From Hydrogenophaga sp. Root209 (lineage in GTDB: Bacteria; Pseudomonadota; Gammaproteobacteria; Burkholderiales; Burkholderiaceae_C): DNA of 64,000 nucleotides. The stretch lies in the NCBI RefSeq assembly GCF_001428625.1, contig NZ_LMIE01000022.1, positions 319,618 through 383,617 on the forward strand. The letters are read 5' to 3'. The notes under the pieces are model-generated. The model was not told where the DNA came from, searched no databases, and saw only the letters and a list, made by a program, of their open reading frames with translations. The position numbers and the translations under genes are program-made. The number at the start of each line of letters is the position of its first letter. Within the stretch, counting starts at the first letter, position 1. Below are positions 35,544 to 44,741 of the stretch, in pieces.

Positions 35544-36539
35544 TTACCCCCCATGCTGCGGCTGCAGCAGCGGCACGCGGTTGATGGCCATCGCGGCAGC
35601 GGCCGTGCGCGTTTCCACCCCGAGCTTGGCGTAGATGCGCTCCAGGTGTTTCTTCACCGTGGCGGGGCTGGCGCCCAGGATGTCGCCGATGTCTCGGTTG
35701 ATCTTGCCCTTGACCACCCAGTACAAGACCTCGGCCTCGCGCGCGGTGAGGCCAAACGCGCCGGCCACGCTGGAGAGCACGCTGGCGTCCGACGTTTCCT
35801 GCATCACGATGAGCCAGTCGCCACCGGCGTCGGCCTCGCCGTCTTCGTCACCCACCCGCTGGTGCAGCCGGAAGGTGAGGCGGCGCGGGCCGTTCTCCAG
35901 CGTGAGGCGCGGCGGCTCGCGCTGCTCGCTGGCCTCACCGAGGTGGCGGCGCAGCCACTGCAGCACGGCCGGTGGTGTGGTGGGCGATTCGCTGCCGCAG
36001 TAGTTGCGCAACAGGTCGCGCGCCAGCGGCGTCTGCCACATCAGGCGGCCGTCGCTCTCGCGCACGGTGATGGTGGCGTAGCCAAATGCGTCCAGCGCGT
36101 TGCGCGCCTGGCTGCGCTCCACCGCGCCTTGGCGCACATGGCGCGCAGTGCGCAGGTGCACACCCATGCGCGCCATCACCTCGCGCGGCTTGATGGGCTT
36201 GGTCACGTAGTCGGCGCCGCCCGCGTCCAGCGCGGCCACCAGGTGTTCGGTCTCGGTCAGGCCGGTCATGAAGATGATGGGGATGTGCGCGGTGGCCGCC
36301 TGCGCCTTGAGCCGGCGCGCCACCTCGAAGCCGTCGATGCCCGGCATCACCGCGTCCAGCAACACCACGTCGGGCAGGGCCTGGGTGGCGCGGCGAATGG
36401 CGCTCTCGCCGTCGAGCGCCACCAGCACGGTGTAGCCCGCATCGTCCAGCGCGTCGTGCAGCGGCGCCACGTTGTCGGGCACATCGTCCACGATCAGCAC
36501 GATGAGCTGGTCGGTCTGTTGCAACATGAACTCAGACAT
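35544..36539 (-). CDS. Response regulator, receiver plus LuxR-type DNA-binding domain
   Basis: A 331-residue regulator. The receiver (about residues 10-130) has VLIVDDVPDN, the phosphoacceptor Asp in VVLLDAVMPGIDG, and the Lys in VTKPIKPRE. A middle segment of about 120 residues resembles a degenerate PAS-like region (ATITVRESDGRLMWQTPLA). The LuxR helix-turn-helix is C-terminal (about 262-325: LTAREAEVLYWVVKGKINRDIGDIL). It overlaps the end of the transporter-kinase gene by eight bases, so the two form one signalling pair. Target candidates are the divergent urease genes. Confidence 0.92.
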   Translation of the reverse strand: MSEFMLQQTDQLIVLIVDDVPDNVAPLHDALDDAGYTVLVALDGESAIRRATQALPDVVLLDAVMPGIDGFEVARRLKAQAATAHIPIIFMTGLTETEHLVAALDAGGADYVTKPIKPREVMARMGVHLRTARHVRQGAVERSQARNALDAFGYATITVRESDGRLMWQTPLARDLLRNYCGSESPTTPPAVLQWLRRHLGEASEQREPPRLTLENGPRRLTFRLHQRVGDEDGEADAGGDWLIVMQETSDASVLSSVAGAFGLTAREAEVLYWVVKGKINRDIGDILGASPATVKKHLERIYAKLGVETRTAAAAMAINRVPLLQPQHGG

Positions 36540-39500
36540 GGCGCTGCAGCAGTTGCTGTTCGATGGCGTCAAAGCGGAATTCGCGCGCGAGCGTGCGCAG
36601 CTGCTGCGCAAACGCCGCCTGCTCGGGGTGGTCCTGCACCCACTCGTCGAGCCACTGCACGATGCCCTTGTAGTAGCCCAGGCGCACGAGTTCCAGCAAG
36701 GGTTCAAATTCGCGGCCACTGGTGACCTCGTGACCCGGCCGCGCGTGCGGCAACGGTGCTGAGAGCGCGGCGATTTCCGCCGGGGGCAGTTCGATCCACG
36801 CGAGCTGCAGCCGCTGGCCCAGCCAGCCGAGCAGGTCGTCGCGGCGCACCGGCTTCACGAAGAAGTCCTGCGGACGGTGGCCCAGGTCGTTGTCCAATCC
36901 TTTGTCGAATGCATTGGCCGACACAATGGCCAGTGGCACTGCGCTCCAACCACGGGCGCGCAGCCGGCGCATGGTCTCCCAGCCGTCGATGCCGGGCATG
37001 GCCAGGTCCATGAACACGGCATCGGGCGCGCCGGCTTCTCCGGGCTGCAAACCCTCCAGCAGCGCCAGCGCATCCAGGCCGCTGGTGGCCAGCATCACCT
37101 CGAAGCCCAGCGGCTCCAGCCAGCGCTGGATCAGCTCGCGGTCGGCCTCTTCGTTGTCCACCACCAGCACGCGCCGACGCGCGCCCTCGAAGCCGATGTG
37201 GTTGGGCAGCGCCAGCGGACGCGGCAGCACCGCGCCGTGCACTTCGGGCAGGAACAGCCGCACGGTGAACACCGAGCCCTCGCCCGGCGCGCTGCGCACG
37301 GTCATTTCGCCGCCCATGAGGTCGGTGAGCATCTTGGCAATCGTCAGGCCCAGACCGGTGCCGGTGGACGGTCCGGGTGCGGCAGCCTCGTTCTGCCCGC
37401 GCGCAAACGGCTCGAACACGCGTTCGAGGTCTTGCGCGCGCATGCCGGGGCCGGTGTCGTGCACCTCGAACTGCGCCATTTCGCGCGCATGGGTCACGCG
37501 CAGCCGAACCTGCCCGGTGTGGGTGAACTTCACCGCATTGCCCAGCAGGTTGATGAGGATCTGGCGCAGGCGCTTCTCGTCCGCGCGCACCGTGTCGGGC
37601 AGGCGGCTGCCAGTCTCGAACACGAAGTGCAGGCCCTTGGCGCTGGCCTGCAGCTCGAACATGCCGGCCACCTCGTGCATGGCACCGGCAAAGGCCATGG
37701 GCCGAACGTCGAGCGCGAGCTTGCCGGACTCGATGCGCGCGATGTCCAGCGTGCCCTCGATCAGCGAGAGCAGGTGTTCGCCGCCGCGGTTGATCACGCG
37801 GATGGCCTGCGCGCGGTGCGGCGCCATGCCGGTGTCTTCCTGCAGCAGTTGCGCATAGCCCAGGATGCTGTTGAGCGGTGTGCGCAGCTCGTGGCTGATG
37901 GTGCTGATGTAGCGTGTCTTGGCCTGGTTGGCCTGCTCGGCGGCCAGGCGCGCCTGCTGCAGGGCCTCGTCGGTGAGGCGGTGCGACTCGATCTCCTGCA
38001 TGAGCAGGCGGGTCTGCCGGTTCGACTCTTCCTGCGCCACCTCGCGGCTCTTGTGCGCCAGCACCAGCCACCAGGCCACCGTGGCCGTGATCAGCAGCAG
38101 CACGGCGTAGACCCGCACAAAGCCCGAGCGCAGCGCCGCGTCAAGCAGGCCGGCGTTGGCCGACAAGCCCATGCGCAGCGCGAGGGCCTGCACTTCCTGC
38201 CGGTAGAGCAGGCCGAGCACCGCGGCCAGCACCGGCGCCATCACCAGCATGAGCAACAGGTAATGGGCAAGTCCGGCCTCCAGGTACGGCCAGATGGAGC
38301 GCGGCAACACACGCCGCAATGCGCCCATCCACTGCTCGGACAATTTGGCGTGCGGTTTGCAGAGATCACCACAGCGCGCATCGAGCGTGCAGCAGAGTGA
38401 ACAAATGTGGCCTTGGTACGCGGGACAGTGCGACATGTCCGGCGCTTCGTATTCACGCTCACAGATGACACATTTGTGGACACCCCCCGCGCCGCCTGCG
38501 GCGTCACCCCCCTGAAGGGGGGCAACACCAGCGGCCTGTCCTGAGCCTGTCGAAGGGCAGTTCCGCGGTGTTTCTGGGACGGGACCTCCTTGCACGCCAC
38601 CACTCCTGGCTATGTAGTAGCGGCCCTTTGTGGCCCAGGCAATCAGCGGCGCTGTGACCAGCGCAGTGACCATCGCGATCACCGCCGAGAACGCCTGCGC
38701 ACCGGGCCCCATGAGCCCCATGTGGGCCCCGATGGACAAGGCCGAAGCCAGGCCCATGGCGCCCACGCCCACGGGGTTGATGTCGTACAGATACGCCCGC
38801 TTGAACTCGATGCCCTTGGGGCTCCAGCCCAGCGGCTTGTTGATCACCAGATCGGCCACCACCGCCATGATCCAGGCGATGGCGATGTTGCTGTAGACGC
38901 CGAGCACCTGACCCAGCGCCTGGAACACGTTCATCTCCATCAGCATGAAGGCGATGAAGGTGTTGAACACCACCCACACCACGCGCCCGGGGTGGCTGTG
39001 GGTGATGCGCGAGAAGAAGTTGCTCCAGGCCAGCGACCCGGCGTAGGCGTTGGTCACGTTGATCTTGAGCTGCGAGACCACCACGAACAGCGCCGTGGCG
39101 GCCACCGCCCAGCCGTAGTCGGAGAACACGTACTCGTAGGCCGCGAGGTACATCTGGTTGGGGTCCACCGCACGGTCGGGCGACACCATGTGGCTGATGG
39201 CCAGGTACGCCAGCAAGGCACCACCAAGCATCTTCACCACCCCCAGCAAGACCCAGCCCGGGCCTCCGGCCAGCACCCCGGCCCACCAGCGCAAACCCTT
39301 GCCCGGCTCCTTGGCGGGCATGAAGCGCAGGTAGTCGGCCTGCTCGCCCATCTGGGTGATGAGCGCGATGCCCACGGTGAGCGCCGCACCAAACAGGTGC
39401 CAGTCAAACTGCGAACCCGCACCGGTTTCGCCCCCATACCGCACCACGTTGGTGAATGTTTCCGGTGCCATGACAGCCACCGCCCCAAAAGGGACCACCA

Positions 39501-40122
39501 TCATCACCAGCCACAGCGGCTGGGTCCAGACCTGAAAGCGGCTGATCACGGAGACCCCGTGCGTGACCAACGGGATGACCACCACCGCGCAGATCAGGTA
39601 GCCCCAGGCGGGCGGGATGTCGAGCGCGAGCTCCAGCGCATAGGCCATCACGGCGGCTTCGAGCGCGAAGAAGATGAAGGTGAAGGTGGCGTAGATCAGC
39701 GAGGTGATGGTCGAGCCGATGTACCCAAAGCCCGCGCCCCGCGTGAGCAGGTCCATGTCGACGCCGTAGCGCGCGGCGTACACGCTGATGGGCAGACCCG
39801 CGAGAAAGATGATCAGACCGGTGCACAGGATGGCCAGCGCGGCGTTCACGAAGCCGTACTGCACCAGCAGCGTGGCGCCCACGGCCTCCAGGATCAGGAA
39901 GGAAGCCGCGCCGAACGCGGTGTTGGCCACGCGCCATTCGCTCCACTTGCGAAAGCGCTGCGGGGTGTAGCGCAGCGCGTAGTCCTCCATGGTCTCGCTG
40001 CCCACCCAGTTGTTGTAGTCGCGGCGCACGCGGGTGATGCGCTGGGGCGCGTCCTGCCCGGGCCCCGGCACTGCGGTGGGTGCGGGAGCGCTGCGGATGG
40101 GAACAATGGGTATGGTCGTCAC
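36532..40122 (-). CDS. Sensor with NCS1 (cytosine/purine permease-like) transporter fused to hybrid histidine kinase
   Basis: A protein of up to 1196 residues. Residues about 30-500 are an NCS1 transporter with about twelve helices (start RRDYNNWVG..EDYALRYTPQRFRKWSEW). A REP-derived linker (about 505-545) leads to a Cys-rich segment with eight Cys (about 550-590: CVICEREYEAPDMSHC, then ICSLCCTLDARC and GDLC), a likely zinc site. Two more helices (about 608-690) precede a kinase with H box ISHELRTPLNSILGY, N box LINLLGNAVKFT and G boxes DTGPGM and GTGLGLTIAKML. A receiver (VLVVDNEEAD; Asp in VFMDLAMPG) and a 100-residue tail end it. The GTG at 40122 is the most upstream start in coding-like sequence, but it sits where a sigma-54 transcript would begin; GTG at 40071 is an alternative. 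Confidence 0.85.
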   Translation of the reverse strand: MTTIPIVPIRSAPAPTAVPGPGQDAPQRITRVRRDYNNWVGSETMEDYALRYTPQRFRKWSEWRVANTAFGAASFLILEAVGATLLVQYGFVNAALAILCTGLIIFLAGLPISVYAARYGVDMDLLTRGAGFGYIGSTITSLIYATFTFIFFALEAAVMAYALELALDIPPAWGYLICAVVVIPLVTHGVSVISRFQVWTQPLWLVMMVVPFGAVAVMAPETFTNVVRYGGETGAGSQFDWHLFGAALTVGIALITQMGEQADYLRFMPAKEPGKGLRWWAGVLAGGPGWVLLGVVKMLGGALLAYLAISHMVSPDRAVDPNQMYLAAYEYVFSDYGWAVAATALFVVVSQLKINVTNAYAGSLAWSNFFSRITHSHPGRVVWVVFNTFIAFMLMEMNVFQALGQVLGVYSNIAIAWIMAVVADLVINKPLGWSPKGIEFKRAYLYDINPVGVGAMGLASALSIGAHMGLMGPGAQAFSAVIAMVTALVTAPLIAWATKGRYYIARSGGVQGGPVPETPRNCPSTGSGQAAGVAPLQGGDAAGGAGGVHKCVICEREYEAPDMSHCPAYQGHICSLCCTLDARCGDLCKPHAKLSEQWMGALRRVLPRSIWPYLEAGLAHYLLLMLVMAPVLAAVLGLLYRQEVQALALRMGLSANAGLLDAALRSGFVRVYAVLLLITATVAWWLVLAHKSREVAQEESNRQTRLLMQEIESHRLTDEALQQARLAAEQANQAKTRYISTISHELRTPLNSILGYAQLLQEDTGMAPHRAQAIRVINRGGEHLLSLIEGTLDIARIESGKLALDVRPMAFAGAMHEVAGMFELQASAKGLHFVFETGSRLPDTVRADEKRLRQILINLLGNAVKFTHTGQVRLRVTHAREMAQFEVHDTGPGMRAQDLERVFEPFARGQNEAAAPGPSTGTGLGLTIAKMLTDLMGGEMTVRSAPGEGSVFTVRLFLPEVHGAVLPRPLALPNHIGFEGARRRVLVVDNEEADRELIQRWLEPLGFEVMLATSGLDALALLEGLQPGEAGAPDAVFMDLAMPGIDGWETMRRLRARGWSAVPLAIVSANAFDKGLDNDLGHRPQDFFVKPVRRDDLLGWLGQRLQLAWIELPPAEIAALSAPLPHARPGHEVTSGREFEPLLELVRLGYYKGIVQWLDEWVQDHPEQAAFAQQLRTLAREFRFDAIEQQLLQRHV
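38481..38558. repeat. REP element and GC hairpins inside the transporter-kinase linker
   Basis: Two hairpins lie side by side, GCCGC-CT-GCGGC (38491-38502) and CCCCCC-TGAA-GGGGGG (38507-38522), followed by a REP core CCTGAGCCTGTCGAAGGGC (38540-38558). All are inside the reading frame and give the low-complexity linker NCPSTGSGQAAGVAPLQGG. They mark a site of insertion or fusion between the transporter and the kinase parts. Confidence 0.7.
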
Positions 40123-40132
40123 ACCGCATTTG

Positions 40133-40148
40133 TGCAGCTTTCGTGCCA
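40133..40148 (-). promoter_or_regulatory. Sigma-54 promoter facing the sensor kinase gene
   Basis: On the minus strand the bases read TGGCACGAAAGCTGCA, matching TGGCACGNNNNTTGCW except for C in place of the first T of TTGC. Transcription would start near 40122, at or just before the candidate GTG start of the sensor gene. Confidence 0.6.
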
Positions 40149-40170
40149 CATGGGAGAGCCGGTTCCTTCG

Positions 40171-40186
40171 GGGCACGGGAATTGCT
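40171..40186 (+). promoter_or_regulatory. Sigma-54 promoter of the urease operon
   Basis: GGGCACGGGAATTGCT agrees with TGGCACGNNNNTTGCW at every defined position but the first. The start of transcription would be near 40197, about 30 bases before ureA. It points to activation by NtrC or a similar enhancer-binding protein under nitrogen limitation. Confidence 0.7.
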
Positions 40187-40227
40187 GACCAGATCACCCA
40201 AGCACCACCGAAAACGCACGCACCACC

Positions 40228-40530
40228 ATGGAACTCACGCCCAGAGAAAAAGACAAGCTGCTGATCTTCACCGCCGCCATGCTGGCCGAGCGGCGCCAGG
40301 CGCGTGGACTCAAGCTCAACTACCCCGAAGCCGTGGCACTGATCAGCGCGGCCGTGATGGAGGGCGCGCGCGACGGCAAGACCGTGGCCCAGCTCATGAG
40401 CGAGGGGCGCAACGTGCTCACCCGCGCCGACGTGATGGAGGGCATCGCCGAGATGATCCCGGACATCCAGGTCGAAGCCACCTTCCCCGACGGCACCAAG
40501 CTCGTGACCGTGCACCAACCCATTCCCTGA
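40228..40530 (+). CDS. ureA: Urease subunit gamma
   Basis: A 100-residue small structural subunit of urease, [20 protein letters not shown] onward, with the usual [12 protein letters not shown] and [15 protein letters not shown] blocks and normal length. Urease (UreABC)3 hydrolyses urea to ammonia and carbamate in the cytoplasm. It is first in the operon, with a sigma-54 promoter just upstream. Confidence 0.97.
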   Translation: MELTPREKDKLLIFTAAMLAERRQARGLKLNYPEAVALISAAVMEGARDGKTVAQLMSEGRNVLTRADVMEGIAEMIPDIQVEATFPDGTKLVTVHQPIP

Positions 40531-40550
40531 TCCCTTCACCGAAAGCTCCC

Positions 40551-40721
40551 ATGCGCCTCGCCACCGCCCTCCTCGCTGCCGCCGCCTTCTGCGCGCCCGC
40601 CCTCGCCCACGAAGGCCACGGCCTGTTCGGCTCCCACTGGCATTCCACCGACACGCTGGGTTTTGTCGGCGTGGTGGTGGCCATTGCCGTGGCGCTGTGG
40701 TGGTCCAGCGGCAAGCACTGA
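40551..40721 (+). CDS. Small His-rich exported or membrane peptide in the urease operon
   Basis: A 56-residue product with a signal sequence ([17 protein letters not shown]), a His-rich piece [14 protein letters not shown] and a C-terminal membrane helix ([16 protein letters not shown]) ending SSGKH. It lies between ureA and ureB, 20 and 11 bases from its neighbours, so it is co-transcribed. The five His residues could hold nickel outside the membrane; this is inference. It is too short for an established urease accessory protein such as UreJ. Confidence 0.7.
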   Translation: MRLATALLAAAAFCAPALAHEGHGLFGSHWHSTDTLGFVGVVVAIAVALWWSSGKH

Positions 40722-40732
40722 AAGGTAAGCCC

Positions 40733-41041
40733 ATGATTCCCGGCGAACTCTTCACCGACGAGGGCGAGCACGCCCTCAACCCCGGCCGGCGCACGCTCAC
40801 CCTGGTGGTGAAGAACGGCGCCGACCGGCCGATCCAGGTCGGATCGCACTACCACTTCGCGGAAGTCAATGGCGCGCTCGACCTTGACCGCACGGCTGCG
40901 CGCGGCATGCGGCTGAACATCGCGTCGGGTACGGCCGTGCGTTTCGAGCCCGGCCAGCAGCGCACGGTGGAGCTGGTGGACTACGCGGGCGAGCGCATCG
41001 TGTTCGGCTTTCGTGGCCTTGTTCAAGGAAAGCTCGAATGA
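40733..41041 (+). CDS. ureB: Urease subunit beta
   Basis: A 102-residue structural subunit with canonical blocks [37 protein letters not shown] and [17 protein letters not shown]. The ATG at 40733 fits family starts. Its stop overlaps the ureC start (ATGA), so translation of the two is coupled. Confidence 0.97.
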   Translation: MIPGELFTDEGEHALNPGRRTLTLVVKNGADRPIQVGSHYHFAEVNGALDLDRTAARGMRLNIASGTAVRFEPGQQRTVELVDYAGERIVFGFRGLVQGKLE

Positions 41042-42804
41042 GCACGATTTCAAGAAGCGCCTACGCCAACATGTTCGGCCCAACCGTGGGCGACCGCCTG
41101 CGTCTGGCCGACACCGGGCTGATGATCGAGATCGAAAAGGACTTCACCCTGGCCGCTGGTGGCTACGGCGAAGAGGTCAAGTTCGGCGGCGGCAAGACCA
41201 TCCGCGACGGCATGGCGCAATCGCAAAGAACGCGCGCTGAAGGCGCCGTGGACACCGTGATGACCAACGCGGTGATCGTCGACCACTGGGGCATCGTCAA
41301 GGCCGACATCGGCCTGAAGGACGGTCGCATCGTGGCCATCGGCAAGGCCGGCAACCCCGACACCATGCCCGGCGTGGACATCGTCATCGGCCCGGGCACC
41401 GAAGTGATCAGCTGCGAAGGCAACATCGTCACAGCCGGTGGCATCGACAGCCACATCCACTTCATCTGCCCGCAGCAGGTGGACGAGGCCCTCAGCTCCG
41501 GCATCACCACCATGCTGGGTGGCGGCACCGGCCCGGCCACCGGCACCTTCGCCACCACCTGCACGCCCGGCCCCTGGCACATCGAACGCATGTTGCAGGC
41601 CGCGGACGGCCTGCCGATGAACCTGGGCTTTCTGGGCAAGGGCAACGCCAGCCTGCCCGCCGCGCTGCACGAGCAGGTGAACGCCGGTGTGATCGGCCTG
41701 AAGCTGCACGAAGACTGGGGCACCACGCCGAGCGCCATCAGCAACTGCCTTGACGTCGCCGAAGAAGCCGACGTGCAGGTCGCCATCCACAGCGACACGC
41801 TCAATGAATCGGGCTTCGTGGAGAACACCATCGCGGCCACCAAGGGCCGCAGCCTCTGCGCGTTCCATACCGAGGGTGCCGGAGGCGGTCACGCGCCCGA
41901 CATCCTGCGCGTGGTGGGCGAGGCCAACTTCCTGCCCTCGTCCACCAACCCGACCATGCCCTACACGGTCAACACGCTCGACGAACACGTGGACATGCTG
42001 ATGGTGTGCCACCACCTGGACGCCGGCATCCCCGAAGACCTGGCCTTCGCAGAAAGCCGCATCCGCCGCGAGACCATCGCGGCCGAAGACATCCTGCACG
42101 ACATGGGCGCCATCAGCATGATGAGCAGCGACAGCCAGGCCATGGGCCGCGTGGGCGAGGTGATCATCCGCACCTGGCAGGCGGCCGACAAGATGAAGTC
42201 TCAACGAGGCTGGCTCGCACCTGAACCGTTCGCCCTGAGCCTGTCGAAGGGTCGGGCTGAGCCTGTCGAAGCCCTCACGCGCAACGACAACGTCCGCGTC
42301 AAACGCTACATCGCGAAGTACACGATCAACCCGGCCATCGCGCACGGCATCTCGCACATCGTCGGTTCGCTCGAAGTCGGCAAGTGGGCCGACCTGGTGG
42401 TGTGGAAACCGGCCTTCTTCGGCGTGAAGCCCGCGCTCATCCTCAAGGGCGGCAGCATCGCGCTGGCCGCCATGGGCGACCCGAACGCCTCCATCCCCAC
42501 ACCCCAACCCGTGCACTACCGCCCCATGTTCGGCAGCTTCGGCGGCGCCATGGCCAAAAGCAGCCTCACCTTCGTCTCGCAGGCCGCGCTGGCTGCCGGC
42601 GTGGGCGAACGCTACGGCCTGCGCAAGACGCTGGACGCCGTGCGCGGCTGCCGCGGCGTGACCAAGGCCAGCATGGTGCACAACAGCCTGCTGCCGAAGA
42701 TGGAGATCGACCCGCAGACCTATGCCGTGCGCGCCGACGGCGTGTTGCTCACCTGCGAGCCCGCCACCCGCCTGCCGATGGCGCAGCGCTACTTCCTGTT
42801 CTGA
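41038..42804 (+). CDS. ureC: Urease subunit alpha (catalytic), with an in-frame REP insertion
   Basis: The catalytic subunit, 588 residues, against about 567-572 in the family. All active-site residues are seen: nickel ligands in HIHFICP, the carbamylated Lys222 in LKLHEDWG, His residues in [10 protein letters not shown] and [10 protein letters not shown], catalytic Cys324 and His325 in VCHHLD, and Asp365 in SSDSQAMGR. The extra length comes from a REP element at 42226-42278 that inserts about 18 residues ([18 protein letters not shown]) after [11 protein letters not shown] and before [14 protein letters not shown]. That point lies in a variable loop of the family, so the enzyme may still be active. 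Confidence 0.95.
   Translation: MSTISRSAYANMFGPTVGDRLRLADTGLMIEIEKDFTLAAGGYGEEVKFGGGKTIRDGMAQSQRTRAEGAVDTVMTNAVIVDHWGIVKADIGLKDGRIVAIGKAGNPDTMPGVDIVIGPGTEVISCEGNIVTAGGIDSHIHFICPQQVDEALSSGITTMLGGGTGPATGTFATTCTPGPWHIERMLQAADGLPMNLGFLGKGNASLPAALHEQVNAGVIGLKLHEDWGTTPSAISNCLDVAEEADVQVAIHSDTLNESGFVENTIAATKGRSLCAFHTEGAGGGHAPDILRVVGEANFLPSSTNPTMPYTVNTLDEHVDMLMVCHHLDAGIPEDLAFAESRIRRETIAAEDILHDMGAISMMSSDSQAMGRVGEVIIRTWQAADKMKSQRGWLAPEPFALSLSKGRAEPVEALTRNDNVRVKRYIAKYTINPAIAHGISHIVGSLEVGKWADLVVWKPAFFGVKPALILKGGSIALAAMGDPNASIPTPQPVHYRPMFGSFGGAMAKSSLTFVSQAALAAGVGERYGLRKTLDAVRGCRGVTKASMVHNSLLPKMEIDPQTYAVRADGVLLTCEPATRLPMAQRYFLF
42226..42278 (+). repeat. REP element inside ureC
   Basis: Two REP cores in tandem: CCGTTCGCCCTGAGCCTGTC GAAGGG, then TCGGGCTGAGCCTGTCGAAG CCC. 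The frame reads through as FALSLSKG and RAEPVEA. The same core is found at 10880, 14890 and 38540. Confidence 0.85.
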
Positions 42805-42815
42805 CGCCCGATCCC

Positions 42816-43331
42816 ATGCTGCAAGTCTCCAAACTCATTCCACAAGGCCAGGGCCTGGCCGCCTCACTGGTGCAGCGCGCCGCGCACCTGGAGCTGGACT
42901 GGGACATCCGCCAGAAGAGCCGCTTCGACACCGTGGCTTCCGACGAGCGCCACGTGGGCGTGTTCCTGCCGCGCGGCACGGTTGTGCGCGGTGGCGACGT
43001 GCTGCTCACCCAGGACGGCTCGCTGTTGCGCGTGGTGGCCGCAGCCCAGCCGGTGCTGCGCATCACCGCCTGCCCCGACCACCCGGCCCACGAGCAGGCC
43101 TTCGACCTCATGCGCGCGGCCTACCACCTGGGCAACCGGCACGTGCCGATCGAACTGCAGCCGGACCACCTGAAGATCGAGCCCGACCACGTGCTGGCCG
43201 AGATGCTGCGTGCCATGCACCTCACGGTGATGGAGGCGCGCGAGCCCTTTGAGCCCGAGGCCGGCGCGTATGGGGCCCACCACGCCGCCACCCCGGGCCA
43301 CGGGCACGCCCACCACCATGACCACGGCTGA
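42816..43331 (+). CDS. ureE: Urease accessory protein UreE (nickel chaperone)
   Basis: A 171-residue nickel metallochaperone. The N-terminal peptide-binding domain (about 1-75) and metal-binding domain (about 78-150, with [11 protein letters not shown] and [12 protein letters not shown] holding the conserved His) are followed by a His-rich tail, [17 protein letters not shown], which stores extra nickel. It overlaps ureF by 14 bases. Confidence 0.95.
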   Translation: MLQVSKLIPQGQGLAASLVQRAAHLELDWDIRQKSRFDTVASDERHVGVFLPRGTVVRGGDVLLTQDGSLLRVVAAAQPVLRITACPDHPAHEQAFDLMRAAYHLGNRHVPIELQPDHLKIEPDHVLAEMLRAMHLTVMEAREPFEPEAGAYGAHHAATPGHGHAHHHDHG

Positions 43332-44037
43332 CGTGGTGGAGGCGCCGCCGCGCTCGGCTGCCAGCCTGCTGCAGATCCTCTGGCTCGCCTCACCGGCGCT
43401 GCCGGTGGGCGGCTTCTCGTATTCCGAAGGGCTTGAATCAGCGGTGGACGCGGGACTGGTGCACGACGAAACGAGCGCTGCCGCCTGGCTCACCGACCAG
43501 TTGCACCTGGGTCTTGCGCGCAGCGATCTGGCCGTGGTGGCGCAGGCCATTCCCGCCTGGCGCGCCAACGACCTGGCGCGCATCAACACACTCAACCACT
43601 GGGTGCTGCAGACCCGCGAGACGTTCGAATTCCGCCTGCAAAGCGAGCAGATGGGCCGCTCCCTGCTGGAGTGGGCGCGCCAGCTCGGCAAGCTGGGCAC
43701 GGGCGTGTTCGAGCAGTTGCACAGCGCACGCCTGGAGCCGCCCACCTACCCGGTGGCCTGCGCCTGCGCGGCGGCCAGCACCGGCGCCAGCGTTCACGAC
43801 AGTCTGGTCGGCTACGCCTTCGGCTGGTGCGAAAACATGGTGCAGGCGTCCATCAAGTCGGTGCCGCTGGGCCAGAGCGCCGGCCAGCGCATGCTCGCGC
43901 GCCTGGCGCAGCAGATACCGGCCGCGGTGGACCACGCCATCGCCCTGCACGACAATGACCGCCAGGCCTTCACGCCCTTGCTGGCCATCCACTCCGCCCG
44001 CCACGAAACCCAGTACTCACGCCTGTTCCGCTCATGA
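43318..44037 (+). CDS. ureF: Urease accessory protein UreF
   Basis: A 239-residue all-helical accessory protein, start [11 protein letters not shown] within the end of ureE. Family blocks are [37 protein letters not shown] and the C-terminal [15 protein letters not shown]. UreF works with UreD and UreG to load nickel and CO2 into the UreC site. An upstream in-frame ATG at 43249 would add a proline-rich N-terminus and is unlikely. Confidence 0.95.
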   Translation: MTTADVVEAPPRSAASLLQILWLASPALPVGGFSYSEGLESAVDAGLVHDETSAAAWLTDQLHLGLARSDLAVVAQAIPAWRANDLARINTLNHWVLQTRETFEFRLQSEQMGRSLLEWARQLGKLGTGVFEQLHSARLEPPTYPVACACAAASTGASVHDSLVGYAFGWCENMVQASIKSVPLGQSAGQRMLARLAQQIPAAVDHAIALHDNDRQAFTPLLAIHSARHETQYSRLFRS

Positions 44038-44717
44038 CCCCGCTGCACCACATCCCCCGCCGCACCAAGCACCTGCCCCCGCTGCGCGTGGGCATCGGCG
44101 GCCCGGTTGGTTCGGGCAAGACCACGCTGCTGGAGATGCTCTGCAAGGCCATGCGCGATCGCTACGACCTGATCGCCATCACCAACGACATCTACACCAA
44201 GGAAGACCAGCGCATCCTCACCGTGAGCGGCGCGCTGCCGGCCGAACGCATCATGGGCGTGGAGACCGGCGGCTGCCCGCACACCGCGATCCGCGAAGAC
44301 GCCTCGATCAACCTGGAAGCCATCGACCGCATGCTCGGTGAGTTCCCCGACGCCGACGTGGTGTTCATCGAGAGCGGCGGCGACAACCTCGCCGCCACCT
44401 TCAGCCCCGAGCTCAGCGACCTCACCATCTATGTGATCGACGTGGCTGCGGGCGAGAAAATCCCGCGCAAAGGCGGTCCGGGCATCACCAAGAGCGACCT
44501 CTTCGTCATCAACAAGACCGACCTGGCCCCCCACGTGGGCGCCGACCTGGAGGTGATGAAAGCCGACACCGCGCGCATGCGCCCCGACAGCGTGCGCAGG
44601 CCCTGGGTGATGACCAACCTCAAGACGCTGGCCGGTGTGGACGAGGTGGTGCGCTTCATCGAGACGCGCGGCATGCTGCCCCAGCTGCAAGCCGAGCCAG
44701 CCGTCGTCGCAGGCTAA
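44034..44717 (+). CDS. ureG: Urease accessory GTPase UreG
   Basis: A 227-residue SIMIBI-class GTPase. The P-loop is [15 protein letters not shown] (about residues 17-31), the metal motif is TGGCPH near 82, ESGGDN near 118 and the specificity motif NKTD near 163. It delivers nickel to urease using GTP. It overlaps ureF by four bases and is the last gene of the operon; no ureD is present in the window. Confidence 0.97.
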   Translation: MTPLHHIPRRTKHLPPLRVGIGGPVGSGKTTLLEMLCKAMRDRYDLIAITNDIYTKEDQRILTVSGALPAERIMGVETGGCPHTAIREDASINLEAIDRMLGEFPDADVVFIESGGDNLAATFSPELSDLTIYVIDVAAGEKIPRKGGPGITKSDLFVINKTDLAPHVGADLEVMKADTARMRPDSVRRPWVMTNLKTLAGVDEVVRFIETRGMLPQLQAEPAVVAG

Positions 44718-44741
44718 AATCGCCGCATTGCCGACGCATCC

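Noticed and set aside
38590-40188. 532-codon plus-strand open frame over the NCS1 part
   Set aside because: His-rich antisense translation without any motif; the minus-strand permease is well supported.
40123-40800. Long N-terminal extension of the transporter-kinase frame back to 40800
   Set aside because: It would run antisense through ureA, the His-rich peptide gene and part of ureB; the extension has no family resemblance, and the permease begins near 40030.
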